The position numbers and the translations under genes were made by a program. The notes under the pieces are model-generated. The model worked only from the letters and a program-made list of their open reading frames with translations, was not told the origin of the DNA and ran no database searches. Shown here in pieces: positions 25,163 through 33,418 of a DNA stretch of 64,000 bases; the first letter of the stretch is position 1; every line of letters begins with the position of its first letter. Source of the DNA: Serpens sp035497915 (GTDB lineage Bacteria > Pseudomonadota > Gammaproteobacteria > Pseudomonadales > Pseudomonadaceae); NCBI RefSeq assembly GCF_035497915.1, contig NZ_DATJCS010000001.1, positions 16,620-80,619 of the forward strand, written 5' to 3'.

Positions 25163-26119
25163 TCATCCAAAGTGTTGGTAGCCACGGGCAGCCAGAGCCA
25201 ACTCGCGTCCTTGCTCATCGTAGAGGTGCACGCCCTCGCCCGCCTCGACCCGGCCGATCACGGCCAGCTCCGGGAACTCGGCCTGTAGCGTATCCAGTTC
25301 GCCTGCCGGCAGGGTGAACGCCAGCCGGTAATCGTCGCCACCGGACAGCGCACAGCGCAGCGCTTCGTCCAGATCGAATCGTTCGCGCAAGGCCGCCGAC
25401 AGCGGCAGGCGCGCCCGCTCGATGCACAGCGCCACGCCGGAGGCCCGGGCGATATGACCACAGTCGGCCAGCAGACCATCGGAGATATCCAGCGCCGCCG
25501 TGGCGCGGCTGCGCAGCGCCTGGCCGAGGGCCAGTTGCGGCTGCGGCTGCCAGTAGCGCGCCAGCAGATATTCCGCCGCCCCGCCCTCGGCCGGTCGCTC
25601 GCCGAGCACTAGCGGCAGCGCGCCGGCGCCGTCACCCAGGCTGCCACCGACACACAGCAGGTCGCCGACCCGCGCACCGGAGCGCACCAATGCCAGCCCT
25701 CTGGGCACGCGGCCGAACACCGTCATGCCGAGGGTCAGCGGGCCGCGCGTGGTGTCGCCGCCCAGCAGGGTCAGCCGACACTGTTCAGCCATGCGCTGCA
25801 GGCCGTCGGCGAAGCGCCGCAACCAGGCTTCGTCGGCTTCCGGCAGCGTCAGGGCAAGGGTGAAGCCGATGGGCGTGGCGCCCATGGCGGCCAGGTCGCT
25901 GGCGGAGACCGCCAGGGCGCGCTGACCGAGCAGGAAGGGATCGTACGACAGGGGAAAGTGGCTGCCGGCGACCAGGGTGTCGGTGGACACCGCCAGTTGT
26001 TCGCCGGGCGGCAGTTCGAGCAGGGCGCAGTCGTCGCCGATGCCCAGCGCCACGCCTTCGCCGGGTTGCGCACAGCGCGCAGCGGCGAAGAAGCGGCGGA
26101 TCAGCTCGAACTCACCCAC
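25163..26119 (-). CDS. thiL: Thiamine-monophosphate kinase
   Basis: A 318-residue PurM-fold kinase making thiamine diphosphate. Conserved acidic metal sites are visible: GIGDDCALL, VSTDTLVAGSHFP, LLGGDTTRGPLTLGMTVFG, ALDISDGLLADCGH and ALSGGDDYRLAFT. The start is GTG (GEFELIRRFF follows), 3 nt after the nusB stop. It is part of the ribH-nusB-thiL-pgpA line, an order conserved in gammaproteobacteria. Confidence 0.95.
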   Translation of the reverse strand: MGEFELIRRFFAAARCAQPGEGVALGIGDDCALLELPPGEQLAVSTDTLVAGSHFPLSYDPFLLGQRALAVSASDLAAMGATPIGFTLALTLPEADEAWLRRFADGLQRMAEQCRLTLLGGDTTRGPLTLGMTVFGRVPRGLALVRSGARVGDLLCVGGSLGDGAGALPLVLGERPAEGGAAEYLLARYWQPQPQLALGQALRSRATAALDISDGLLADCGHIARASGVALCIERARLPLSAALRERFDLDEALRCALSGGDDYRLAFTLPAGELDTLQAEFPELAVIGRVEAGEGVHLYDEQGRELALAARGYQHFG

Positions 26120-26122
26120 GGA

Positions 26123-26611
26123 TCAGCGTTTGCCGGCCCGCAGCTCGGCGCTGCGCAGCTTCGGCGCCAGCTTGTCGAGCACCCCGTTGACGAACTTGTG
26201 ACCGTCGGTGGCACCGAAGGTCTTGGCCAGCTCGATGCCCTCGTTGATCACCACGCGGTAGGGCACGTCGATGCGCTGCTTCAGCTCGTAGGTGGACAGG
26301 CGCAGGATGGCCAGCTCCACCGGATCGAGGTCGGCCAGCGGACGGTCCAGGCAGGGCGCGATCAGTTCGTCGATCTCGCCACGGTTGTCGATCACGCCGT
26401 TGAGCAGCTCACGGAAATAGGCGCCGTCGACGCCGACGAAGGCGTTGTCGACGCGGAACTGGGCTTCGATCTCGTGCGGCGCCTGGCGCGCCATGTGCCA
26501 TTGGTAAAGGGCCTGCATGCCCAGGGCGCGCGCCGCGCGGCGCGCACCACCCTTGGTCGGCTTGCCAGCCGGCTGCGGGGTGTCCTGACTGTCGTCGTGG
26601 TGCAGGCTCAC
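26123..26611 (-). CDS. nusB: Transcription antitermination protein NusB
   Basis: A 162-residue all-helical RNA-binding protein that, with NusE (S10, also encoded in this window), forms the rRNA antitermination complex. Typical segments: RRAARALGMQALYQWHM, FRELLNGVIDNRGEID, DLDPVELAILRLSTYEL, and VVINEGIELAKTFGATDGHKFVNGVLDKLA. The GTG start at 26611 overlaps the ribH stop (GTGA). Confidence 0.95.
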   Translation of the reverse strand: MSLHHDDSQDTPQPAGKPTKGGARRAARALGMQALYQWHMARQAPHEIEAQFRVDNAFVGVDGAYFRELLNGVIDNRGEIDELIAPCLDRPLADLDPVELAILRLSTYELKQRIDVPYRVVINEGIELAKTFGATDGHKFVNGVLDKLAPKLRSAELRAGKR

Positions 26612-27084
26612 TTGACCTCCAGAGCGGTCAGCAGGCTGACCATTTCCAGTGCGGAAAGGGCCGCTTCGCCGCCCTTGTTGCCCGCCTTGGTGCCGGAGCG
26701 CTCGATGGCTTGCTCGATGGAATCGACGGTCAGCACGCCGAAGGCGACCGGCACACCGTATTCCATGGACACCTGGGCCAGGCCCTTGGTGCATTCGCCG
26801 GCCACGTACTCGAAGTGCGGGGTGCCGCCACGGATCACCGCGCCGAGGGCGATGATGGCCGCGAATTCGTCACGCTGGGCGACCTTCTGGGCCACCAGCG
26901 GCAGTTCGAAGGCGCCCGGGGCGCGGATGATGGTGATGTTGTCTTCGCTGACACCGTGGCGAACCAGGGTGTCGACGGCGCCGCCCACCAGGCTTTCGAC
27001 GACGAAACTGTTGAAGCGGCCTACCACCAGGGCGAACTTGCCCTGGGGTGCAACGAAGGTGCCTTCGATGGTCTTGAGGGTCAT
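26608..27084 (-). CDS. ribH: 6,7-dimethyl-8-ribityllumazine synthase
   Basis: A 158-residue enzyme condensing the pyrimidine intermediate with dihydroxybutanone phosphate, the penultimate riboflavin step. Visible: FALVVGRFNSFVVESLV (substrate-binding Phe region), RAPGAFELPLVAQK, and ALGAVIRGGTPHFEYVAGECTKGL with the catalytic histidine. A terminator-like hairpin lies between this gene and ribBA upstream, so its level may be set by readthrough. Confidence 0.95.
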   Translation of the reverse strand: MTLKTIEGTFVAPQGKFALVVGRFNSFVVESLVGGAVDTLVRHGVSEDNITIIRAPGAFELPLVAQKVAQRDEFAAIIALGAVIRGGTPHFEYVAGECTKGLAQVSMEYGVPVAFGVLTVDSIEQAIERSGTKAGNKGGEAALSALEMVSLLTALEVK

Positions 27085-27099
27085 GAAAAAGGTCTCTTT

Positions 27100-27135
27100 C
27101 GAAAAAGAACAAAGGCGCCGCGTTCCTGCGGCGCC
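27100..27135 (-). terminator. Intrinsic terminator between ribBA and ribH
   Basis: Read on the minus strand: GGCGCCGC, loop AGGAAC, GCGGCGCC (8 perfect GC pairs, 27114-27135), then TTTGTTCTTTTT. It starts just after the ribBA stop and ends 16 bp before the ribH ATG. Confidence 0.75.
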
Positions 27136-27142
27136 CTGAGCA

Positions 27143-28228
27143 TCATTCTGCGGCGACGTATTCTACAACTTCCAGGTCGAAACCGGATATCGCGTTGAAC
27201 TTCATCGGCGCACTCATCAGGCGCATCTGACGAACGCCCAGGTCGCGCAGGATCTGCGAGCCGGCACCGACGGTGCTGTACATCGCCGGGGTCGGCGTCG
27301 GCTGCTGGGTACGGCTGAGCTGGGCGAGCAGCTCCTGGCCACTGAACGGCTTGCCGAGCAGCAGCACCACGCCCTTGCCGGCACTGGCGACTTCCGCCAT
27401 GGCTGCGCGCAGGCTCCAGCGCCCCGGCACCTTGACCTGCAGCAGGTCGCGCAACGGCTCCATATTGTGCACGCGCACCAGCGTCGGCTCTTCCGGAGTG
27501 ATGTCACCCATGGTCAGCGCCATGTGCACGTTGTCCTCGACGCTGTCGCGATAGGTCACCAGGTTGAACTGGCCCAGCTCGGTGTCCAGCGGCTGCTCGG
27601 AAATCCGCGCGATGGTGCGCTCGTGGATCATGCGGTAGTGGATCAGGTCGGCGATGGTGCCGATCTTCAGGCCGTGCTGTTCGGCGAACACTTCCAGTTC
27701 CGGACGACGGGCCATGGTGCCGTCGTCGTTCATGATCTCGCAGATCACGCCGCTGGCATCGAAGCCGGCCAGACGCGCCAGGTCGGTAGCCGCCTCGGTG
27801 TGGCCGGCACGCGCCAGTACGCCGCCGGGCTGGGCCATCAGCGGGAAGATGTGCCCGGGGCTGACGATGTCCTCGGCCTTGGCCTCGCGGGCCGCAGCCA
27901 CCTGCACGGTGCGCGCGCGGTCGGCGGCGGAGATGCCGGTGGTCACGCCTTCGGCGGCCTCGATGGACACGGTGAACTTGGTGCCGAAGCCCGAGCCATT
28001 GCGCGGCGCCATCAGCGGCAGATTGAGGCGCTCGCAGCGCTCCCGGCTCATCGGCATGCAGATCAGGCCGCGGGCATGGCGGGCCATGAAATTGATGTGT
28101 TCGGCCTGGCAGCACTCGGCCGCCATGATGATGTCGCCTTCGTTTTCGCGGTCCTCGTCATCCATGAGGATGACCATCTTGCCCGCGCGCATGTCGGCAA
28201 TGATTTCTTCGATCGTGTTGAGAGCCAT
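27143..28228 (-). CDS. ribBA: 3,4-dihydroxy-2-butanone 4-phosphate synthase with degenerate GTP cyclohydrolase II domain
   Basis: A 361-residue fusion. The N-terminal domain (about 1-200) is a complete RibB: MVILMDDEDRENEGDIIMAAE, FMARHARGLIC, and SPGHIFPLMAQPGGVLARAGHTEAATDLARLAG. The C-terminal domain (about 205-361) has the RibA fold order (LGQFNLVTYRDSVEDNVHMALTMGDI, STVGAGSQILRDLGV) but none of the three zinc cysteines of true RibA. It should therefore make only dihydroxybutanone phosphate; the separate ribA at 21.9-22.5 kb supplies cyclohydrolase. Confidence 0.92.
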   Translation of the reverse strand: MALNTIEEIIADMRAGKMVILMDDEDRENEGDIIMAAECCQAEHINFMARHARGLICMPMSRERCERLNLPLMAPRNGSGFGTKFTVSIEAAEGVTTGISAADRARTVQVAAAREAKAEDIVSPGHIFPLMAQPGGVLARAGHTEAATDLARLAGFDASGVICEIMNDDGTMARRPELEVFAEQHGLKIGTIADLIHYRMIHERTIARISEQPLDTELGQFNLVTYRDSVEDNVHMALTMGDITPEEPTLVRVHNMEPLRDLLQVKVPGRWSLRAAMAEVASAGKGVVLLLGKPFSGQELLAQLSRTQQPTPTPAMYSTVGAGSQILRDLGVRQMRLMSAPMKFNAISGFDLEVVEYVAAE

Positions 28229-28240
28229 CGGGCCCGCTCC

Positions 28241-28903
28241 TTACTTGGTCAGGTAGCCGTGTTCGGCCAGAAAGCTTTCGGTGATGCCGGAACCGGTCGG
28301 CTCGGCGGCCTTGTCACCCAGCAGCAGGCGCTCCAGGTAACGGGCCAGCAGGTCCACTTCCAGGTTCACGCGGCGGCCGGCGCGGTAGTCGGCCATGACG
28401 GTCTCGGCCAGGGTGTGCGGCACGATGGTCAGCTCGAAGTCGGCGCCGTCGACGCCGTTCACCGTGAGGCTGGTGCCGTCGACGGTGATCGAGCCCTTGA
28501 GGGCGATGTACTTGGCCAGCTCGCGCGGCGCGCGGATGCGAAACTGCACGGCACGGGCGTTGTCTTCGCGGCTGATGATTTCGCCCACGCCGTCGACGTG
28601 GCCGCTGACCAGATGGCCGCCCAGGCGGCTGGTCGGCGTGAGGGCCTTTTCCAGATTGACCCGGCTGCCGGTCTTCAGGTCGGCGAAACCGGTACGGGCC
28701 AGGGTCTCGCGGCTGACGTCGGCCCAGAAGCCGTCGCCCGGCAACTGCACGGCGGTCAGGCACACGCCGTTGACGGCGATGCTGTCGCCGAGCTTGACGT
28801 CGCCCAGATCCAGCTTGCCGGTTTTGACATAGACGCGGACGTCGCCGCCCTTGGGGGTGATGCTCTGAATGGTGCCGATGGCTTCGATTATGCCGGTGAA
28901 CAT
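28241..28903 (-). CDS. ribE: Riboflavin synthase alpha chain
   Basis: A 220-residue enzyme dismutating two lumazines to riboflavin. Two tandem lumazine-binding repeats are seen: MFTGIIEAIG...GDSIAVNGVCLTAV and GGHLVSGHVDGVGEI...GSITVDGTSLTVNGV. I start at the MFTGIIE ATG, universal for the family, preceded by GGGAGG; the longer reading frame runs back into the riboswitch. It is the first gene under the FMN riboswitch. Confidence 0.96.
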   Translation of the reverse strand: MFTGIIEAIGTIQSITPKGGDVRVYVKTGKLDLGDVKLGDSIAVNGVCLTAVQLPGDGFWADVSRETLARTGFADLKTGSRVNLEKALTPTSRLGGHLVSGHVDGVGEIISREDNARAVQFRIRAPRELAKYIALKGSITVDGTSLTVNGVDGADFELTIVPHTLAETVMADYRAGRRVNLEVDLLARYLERLLLGDKAAEPTGSGITESFLAEHGYLTK

Positions 28904-29032
28904 GTCGCCTCCCGGCCGGAGCAAAGAACGCACTGCATGGAACGAACTCCTGTTTTCATGGAAAAACAGGGCGCTGCTGATCGAAGGGGAAACGGACGCG
29001 TGCACGAACCGCGCGCGTCGAGGCGTCCCGCT

Positions 29033-29167
<135 letters not shown>

Positions 29168-29297
29168 TTGGATCGGAGGGCCGATCCGCCGGCGTTTTTA
29201 CCACAAATGGCTGTGGCATGCAGCCACAGGGGGAGTGGGGCTTTGTGCGCGGTTTTTTGTGGGCGGTTTTTTGTGGGCGGTTATTTGCTGGGCCTTT

Positions 29298-29371
29298 GCA
29301 GGAGCGGCTTCAGCCGCGATGCGTTTCGTGCGGGCCGTAGCCAGAAGCTCACGACTGAAGTCGCTCCTACA
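29298..29371. repeat. REP-like hairpin (family B)
   Basis: GCAGGAGCGGCTTCAGCCGC at the left and ACTGAAGTCGCTCCTACA at the right form a 74-nt imperfect palindrome. With the next repeat it fills the 331-bp gap between the FMN riboswitch and ribD, where I see no gene. A short tandem (tttttgtgggcggttttttg) lies near 29251. Confidence 0.85.
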
Positions 29372-29387
29372 GGTTTCGTGCAGATCC

Positions 29388-29473
29388 GTAGGGTGGTCAA
29401 CGCATAGCGTTGGCCACCATTGGCGGCAGGGTGCTCACCGCTGACGGTGGCAGAAAAGCGTTGGCCACCCTAC
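29388..29473. repeat. Long inverted repeat of the GTAGGGTGG type
   Basis: GTAGGGTGGTCAACGC (29388-29403) is mirrored by GCGTTGGCCACCCTAC (29458-29473), with one mismatch, and an internal second GCGTTGGCCACC copy at 29407. It differs in sequence from families A and B and ends 25 bp from the ribD stop. Confidence 0.75.
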
Positions 29474-29498
29474 GTAGGCCTGCGCTCCGTGCGGGTGT

Positions 29499-30599
29499 TC
29501 AGCGTGCCGGGACGGCAATGATCCGCCAGTCGTCGCCCACCGCGCGCACTTCGCGGATGCGCAGCTCGGGCGCCTCAGCCATATATTCCAGCGGCCAATC
29601 CAGCAGCGGCCGGGCGCTGGAGCCGAGGAACTTGCCGGCCATGAAGATCTGGTATTCATCCACCAATCCCAATTGTGCGAAGGCCCCGGCCAAACGCGGA
29701 CCGGCCTCGACCAGCACCTCGTTGGCGCCGCGCTCGGCCAGGTTGCGCAGCAGTGCGGCCAGATCCACCCGTTCGCCGTCGCCCGGCAAGGCCAGGCACT
29801 CATGCCCGGCGGCGGGGTAATCCACCGGGGTATTCAGCGCGGTCACCACCAGCGCCGGGCCGGCCTGGAAGAACGGCGCCGACAGCGGCACCCGGCCCCG
29901 ACCGTCCACCAGCACGCGCAGCGGGGGACGGCCCAGCGCCAGCGTCGCCTGTTCGGGTGAGACGCCCAACTCCTCACCTCGCACGGTCAGCCGCGCAGCG
30001 TCCATGAGCACGGTATCGGCACCGGTGACCACCACGCTGGAGCGCGCACGCAGGCGCTGCACGGCGGCGCGCGCCGCCGGCCCGGTGATCCACTGGCTTT
30101 CGCCACTGGCCATGGCGGTGCGGCCGTCCAGGCTCATGGCCAGTTTCACCCGCACATGGGGCAAACCGGTTTCCATGCGCTTGATAAAGCCGACATTCAG
30201 TTCGCGGGCTTCGGCCTCCAGCACGCCGGAGCTGACCTCGATGCCCGCGCTGCGCAGGCGCTCCAGGCCACGCCCTGCCACCTGGGGATTGGGATCCTGC
30301 ATGGCGGCCACCACGCGGGCGACGCCGGCCTTGACCAGCGCTTCGGCACAGGGCGGCGTGCGGCCGAAATGGCTGCACGGCTCTAGCGTCACATAAGCGG
30401 TGGCGCCACGCGCCAGCTCGCCCGCCTGGCGCAGCGCATACACTTCGGCATGCGGTTCGCCGGCGCGCACGTGCCAGCCTTCGCCGATGATCTGGCCGTC
30501 ACGCACGATGACGCAGCCAACCCGGGGATTGGGGTGGGTGGAATACAGGCCCTGCCGCGCGAGTTCCAGGGCCCGCGCCATATAACCCAGATCGTTCAT
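29499..30599 (-). CDS. ribD: Bifunctional riboflavin deaminase-reductase
   Basis: A 366-residue two-domain enzyme. The N-terminal deaminase has the zinc ligands HAEVYAL and LEPCSHFGRTPPCAEAL, plus HPNPRVGCVIV near the start. The C-terminal reductase shows VRVKLAMSLDGRTAMASGESQWITG and a late VLVEAGPRLAGAFAQLGLVDEY. It overlaps nrdR by 4 bp (ATGA). The FMN riboswitch lies after it, so ribD itself seems outside riboswitch control. Confidence 0.96.
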   Translation of the reverse strand: MNDLGYMARALELARQGLYSTHPNPRVGCVIVRDGQIIGEGWHVRAGEPHAEVYALRQAGELARGATAYVTLEPCSHFGRTPPCAEALVKAGVARVVAAMQDPNPQVAGRGLERLRSAGIEVSSGVLEAEARELNVGFIKRMETGLPHVRVKLAMSLDGRTAMASGESQWITGPAARAAVQRLRARSSVVVTGADTVLMDAARLTVRGEELGVSPEQATLALGRPPLRVLVDGRGRVPLSAPFFQAGPALVVTALNTPVDYPAAGHECLALPGDGERVDLAALLRNLAERGANEVLVEAGPRLAGAFAQLGLVDEYQIFMAGKFLGSSARPLLDWPLEYMAEAPELRIREVRAVGDDWRIIAVPAR

Positions 30600-31060
30600 T
30601 GCCGGGCCGGCTCGCGGGACAGACGCTCGATTTCCTCGCGGAATTCGTTGAGGTCCTGGAAACGGCGGTATACCGAGGCGAAGCGGATGTAGGCAATCTC
30701 GTCGAGCTTGCGCAGCTCGTCCATCACCAGCTCACCCACTACCAGCGACTTGACCTCGCGCTCGCCGGTGGCGCGCAGCTGATGCTTGATATGGGCGATG
30801 GAGGCTTCGAGGCGCTCGACGCTGACCGGACGCTTTTCTAGCGCCCGCTGCATACCGGCGCGCAGCTTGTCCTCATCGAATGGCTGGCGGCTGCCGTCCT
30901 GCTTGATCAGGCGCGGCAATACGAGTTCGGCGGTCTCGAAGGTGGTGAAGCGGTCACCGCAGGCCAGGCATTCGCGCCGGCGACGGACCTGGTCGCCCTC
31001 GGCGACCAGCCGCGAGTCGATGACCTTGGTGTCGTGGGCACTACAGAAGGGACAATGCAT
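30596..31060 (-). CDS. nrdR: Transcriptional repressor NrdR
   Basis: A 154-residue regulator of ribonucleotide reductase genes. The N-terminal zinc ribbon is MHCPFCSAHDTKVIDSR...RRRRECLACGDRFTTFE, followed by an ATP-cone domain (VLPRLIKQDGSRQPFDEDKLRAGMQRALEKRPVS). The ATG at 31060 gives the standard MHCPFC start. Downstream ribD is coupled, an arrangement common in proteobacteria. Confidence 0.97.
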   Translation of the reverse strand: MHCPFCSAHDTKVIDSRLVAEGDQVRRRRECLACGDRFTTFETAELVLPRLIKQDGSRQPFDEDKLRAGMQRALEKRPVSVERLEASIAHIKHQLRATGEREVKSLVVGELVMDELRKLDEIAYIRFASVYRRFQDLNEFREEIERLSREPARQ

Positions 31061-31174
31061 GGGATGCGCCCGTATGGCTTGAAAGTGCGGCCATGGTACT
31101 CGATAGCCCGGGCGAGACAAATTGCGCCGGTTTGCGCTATACAGGCGCGCCTTTTGCCACCGAGCGCTGTTGTC

Positions 31175-31831
31175 ATGTCGCCGCCCGCCTCCCTGCAAAC
31201 CGCCCTCGATTCCCTGCTGGGGGATGCCCGCCTGACCGCCACGCCGCTGCCCGGCACGGACGTATCCCTGTGGCTGATCGACCCGGCGAATATGGAGCGC
31301 GCCTTCAGCCAGGAAGAAACCCGGTGCATTCTCGAAGAGCCACCTTACTGGTGCTTTTGCTGGGCGAGCGGACTGGTACTGGCACGCTGGCTGGCCGAGC
31401 GCCCGGAGTGGGTACGCGGCAAGCGCGTGCTGGACTTCGGCGCCGGCTCGGGCGTGGCGGCGATTGCCGCCGCCAAGGCTGGCGCCGCCGAAGTAGTGGC
31501 CTGCGACCTGGATCCGATTGCGTTAGAGGCTTGCCGCGCCAACGCGGTGCTCAACGGCGTGACCCTGGGTTATTCGGCGGACTTCTTCGCCGAGGCCGAC
31601 CGCTACGATCTGATCATCGTCGCCGACGTGCTCTACGACCGCGCCAACCTGCCGCTGCTGGATGCCTTTCTCAGTCGCGGGCAGGCAGCGCTGGTGGCCG
31701 ACTCGCGGGTGAAAGACTTCCGGCACCCGCAGTACCGCCATCTCGGTCAGCAAGAAGCCTGCACCTGGCCGGATCTGGCGGAGCCGGCGGAGTTCAGGCA
31801 TGTAAACCTCTACCACGCAGCTCGCGATTGA
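31175..31831 (+). CDS. Class I SAM-dependent methyltransferase, METTL20/ETFB-KMT-like
   Basis: A 218-residue methyltransferase. Motif I is VLDFGAGSGVAAIAAAKAGA (AdoMet loop), followed by VVACDLDPIALEACRANAVLNGV and a post-motif YDLIIVADVLYDRANLPLLDAFL. The VLYD and the N-terminal PPYWCFCWASGLVLARWLA (where METTL20-type lysine methyltransferases have WPGGQALAR-like sequence) suggest a protein lysine methyltransferase, perhaps for the electron-transfer flavoprotein beta subunit. Substrate is inference. It is divergent from nrdR. Confidence 0.8.
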   Translation: MSPPASLQTALDSLLGDARLTATPLPGTDVSLWLIDPANMERAFSQEETRCILEEPPYWCFCWASGLVLARWLAERPEWVRGKRVLDFGAGSGVAAIAAAKAGAAEVVACDLDPIALEACRANAVLNGVTLGYSADFFAEADRYDLIIVADVLYDRANLPLLDAFLSRGQAALVADSRVKDFRHPQYRHLGQQEACTWPDLAEPAEFRHVNLYHAARD

Positions 31832-31835
31832 CGAA

Positions 31836-32072
31836 TCAGGCCTGCGCCGGCACGCGAATCAGGAAGCGGAACAGCGAACCGTGCTGCTCCACCGACAGGC
31901 AGTCGTAGCCCTTGGCACGCGTATCTTCCGGAATGCCATTGACCGATTGCGAGCAGTCGGTCACCACTTCCAGCAGCTCACCCGGGCGCATGGTTGCCAG
32001 GGTTTCCAGCGTGGCGATGGCGTTGTAGGGGCAGTGTTCACCGCGCAGGTCGAGCGACAGGGTGGGTTTCAT
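31836..32072 (-). CDS. TusA/YedF-family sulfur carrier protein
   Basis: A 78-residue small protein of the SirA/TusA/YedF family. The persulfide cysteine is in LDLRGEHCPYNAI, where the usual CPxP is CPYN, then LATMRPGELLEVVTDCSQSV and a final beta strand FRFLIRV. It begins inside the end of the YedE gene (35-bp overlap), with GGAG 8 nt before its ATG. Known YedE-YedF pairs are linked to thiosulfate import or selenium metabolism. Confidence 0.88.
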   Translation of the reverse strand: MKPTLSLDLRGEHCPYNAIATLETLATMRPGELLEVVTDCSQSVNGIPEDTRAKGYDCLSVEQHGSLFRFLIRVPAQA

Positions 32073-33267
32073 TTACGGCACTCCGAGTGGTCTTGAAACG
32101 ACGAGAATTGAGCTGCACCAGCCACATGGCCAGCGCCAGTCCGACGAAGGTCAGCAGCAGGCCTGCGCCGGGACTGAAGGATTCCAGCAGATTGATCTTC
32201 GGATAGGGCAAGGCCAGCGCGCCGCCCAGCTCGTCCCACCAGACAGCCACCAGGGTGCCGCCGATGACATTGCCCAGGCCCACCACCCAGAACTGCACCT
32301 GGCCTTCCATCGCGCGGTACATCCAGCCGGTTTCGCAGCCGCCGGCCACCACGATGCCAATGCCGAACAGCACCCCGCCGACGATGGCATTGGGGCCCAT
32401 CCAGAAGATCTTCGGATCGGCACCCAGGCCAATGGCACCGAAGGTGCCGAGGCAGGCCACCGCCATACCGAGCAGGATGCCCTGGGCCACCTGGGTGCGA
32501 CCGGTGGTCCACAGGTCGCGGGCGGCGCTGGTAAAGCAGATCTGCGCCCGCTCGATCAGCCCGCCGAACAGCAGCCCGAACGCGCAGGCAAGGCCAAGCA
32601 CCAGCGAGACCTGAGAGCGCCAGATGACGAATACCAGGCTCAGCGCCAGTACCGCCAGGCCCAACAGCCATTGCCGGCGGGCGCGCCGCGCCAGTACTTC
32701 GGCGTCCGGGAACAGGCCTGCCGGCGATGCGCCGACCTTGAGCGGGACCCGCAGGAACGGCAGCAAGCAGATCTTCACCCCCAGCCAGGCACCAGCCACG
32801 CTGGCCAACATGAACGCCCAGGCGTGCAGCGAGAACATCGGGATGCCGGTGAAAAATGCGGCCAGATTGCAGCCCATGGCCAGCCGCGCGCCGAAGCCGG
32901 CGATGATGCCGCCAATCAGCCCCTGGGCTAGGCGCCGCTTGCTGTTCGGCCAGCGCAAACTGACATTGTTGGCCCACAGCGCGGCGCACAGGGCACCGGC
33001 CAGCATGCCGATGATCATCACGCCATCGACGCGATCCAACGGCGTGCCGGACAAACCGATCAGCTGGAAATAGCTCCAGCTCTCGGGCTCGGCGCCGAAC
33101 CAGGACAAGACATGTCCACCCCAGCGGGTGAACTCGCCGGTGACGGCCCAGAAGGTGCCGGTGATTGCGAAATAGTAAGCGGAGGCGATGCCCAGGGCGA
33201 CCAGGGCAGGCAGCGGCGACCAGAAGCGCACCAGATAGCGCTCCCGGAAGGCGGAAAGACTCGACAT
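32038..33267 (-). CDS. yedE: YeeE/YedE family membrane transporter
   Basis: A 409-residue inner-membrane protein with about ten or more hydrophobic segments. Two repeated halves each carry the family's conserved cysteine loop: GFGARLAMGCNLAAFFTGIPMFSLHAW and GIVVAGGCETGWMYRAMEG, with ERAQICFTSAARDLW between. TsuA/YeeE uses such cysteines to pass thiosulfate; longer YedE/FdhT members occur with selenium genes. The overlap with a TusA-like gene and the presence of the Sec locus in the same window support a sulfur or selenium role, not proven. Confidence 0.85.
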   Translation of the reverse strand: MSSLSAFRERYLVRFWSPLPALVALGIASAYYFAITGTFWAVTGEFTRWGGHVLSWFGAEPESWSYFQLIGLSGTPLDRVDGVMIIGMLAGALCAALWANNVSLRWPNSKRRLAQGLIGGIIAGFGARLAMGCNLAAFFTGIPMFSLHAWAFMLASVAGAWLGVKICLLPFLRVPLKVGASPAGLFPDAEVLARRARRQWLLGLAVLALSLVFVIWRSQVSLVLGLACAFGLLFGGLIERAQICFTSAARDLWTTGRTQVAQGILLGMAVACLGTFGAIGLGADPKIFWMGPNAIVGGVLFGIGIVVAGGCETGWMYRAMEGQVQFWVVGLGNVIGGTLVAVWWDELGGALALPYPKINLLESFSPGAGLLLTFVGLALAMWLVQLNSRRFKTTRSAVNETHPVARPAR

Positions 33268-33340
33268 GTGTTGCTCCTCAGCCGCGGTTCAATAGCGCGG
33301 CGGCGCGGATTCTAGTCGCACACGAGCAACGGAGCAGCAG

Positions 33341-33367
33341 AAAAATGCGGCCGGCATGCAGCCGGCC
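33341..33367 (-). terminator. Terminator of the outer-membrane protein gene
   Basis: On the minus strand GGCCGGC-TGCAT-GCCGGCC (7 bp, 33349-33367) followed by GCATTTTTC, 51 bp after the stop codon. Confidence 0.65.
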
Positions 33368-33418
33368 CGAGGGCAGTGGCCGGCAGGACGGGTCACCCGC
33401 CCTGCCGATCAACCGATA

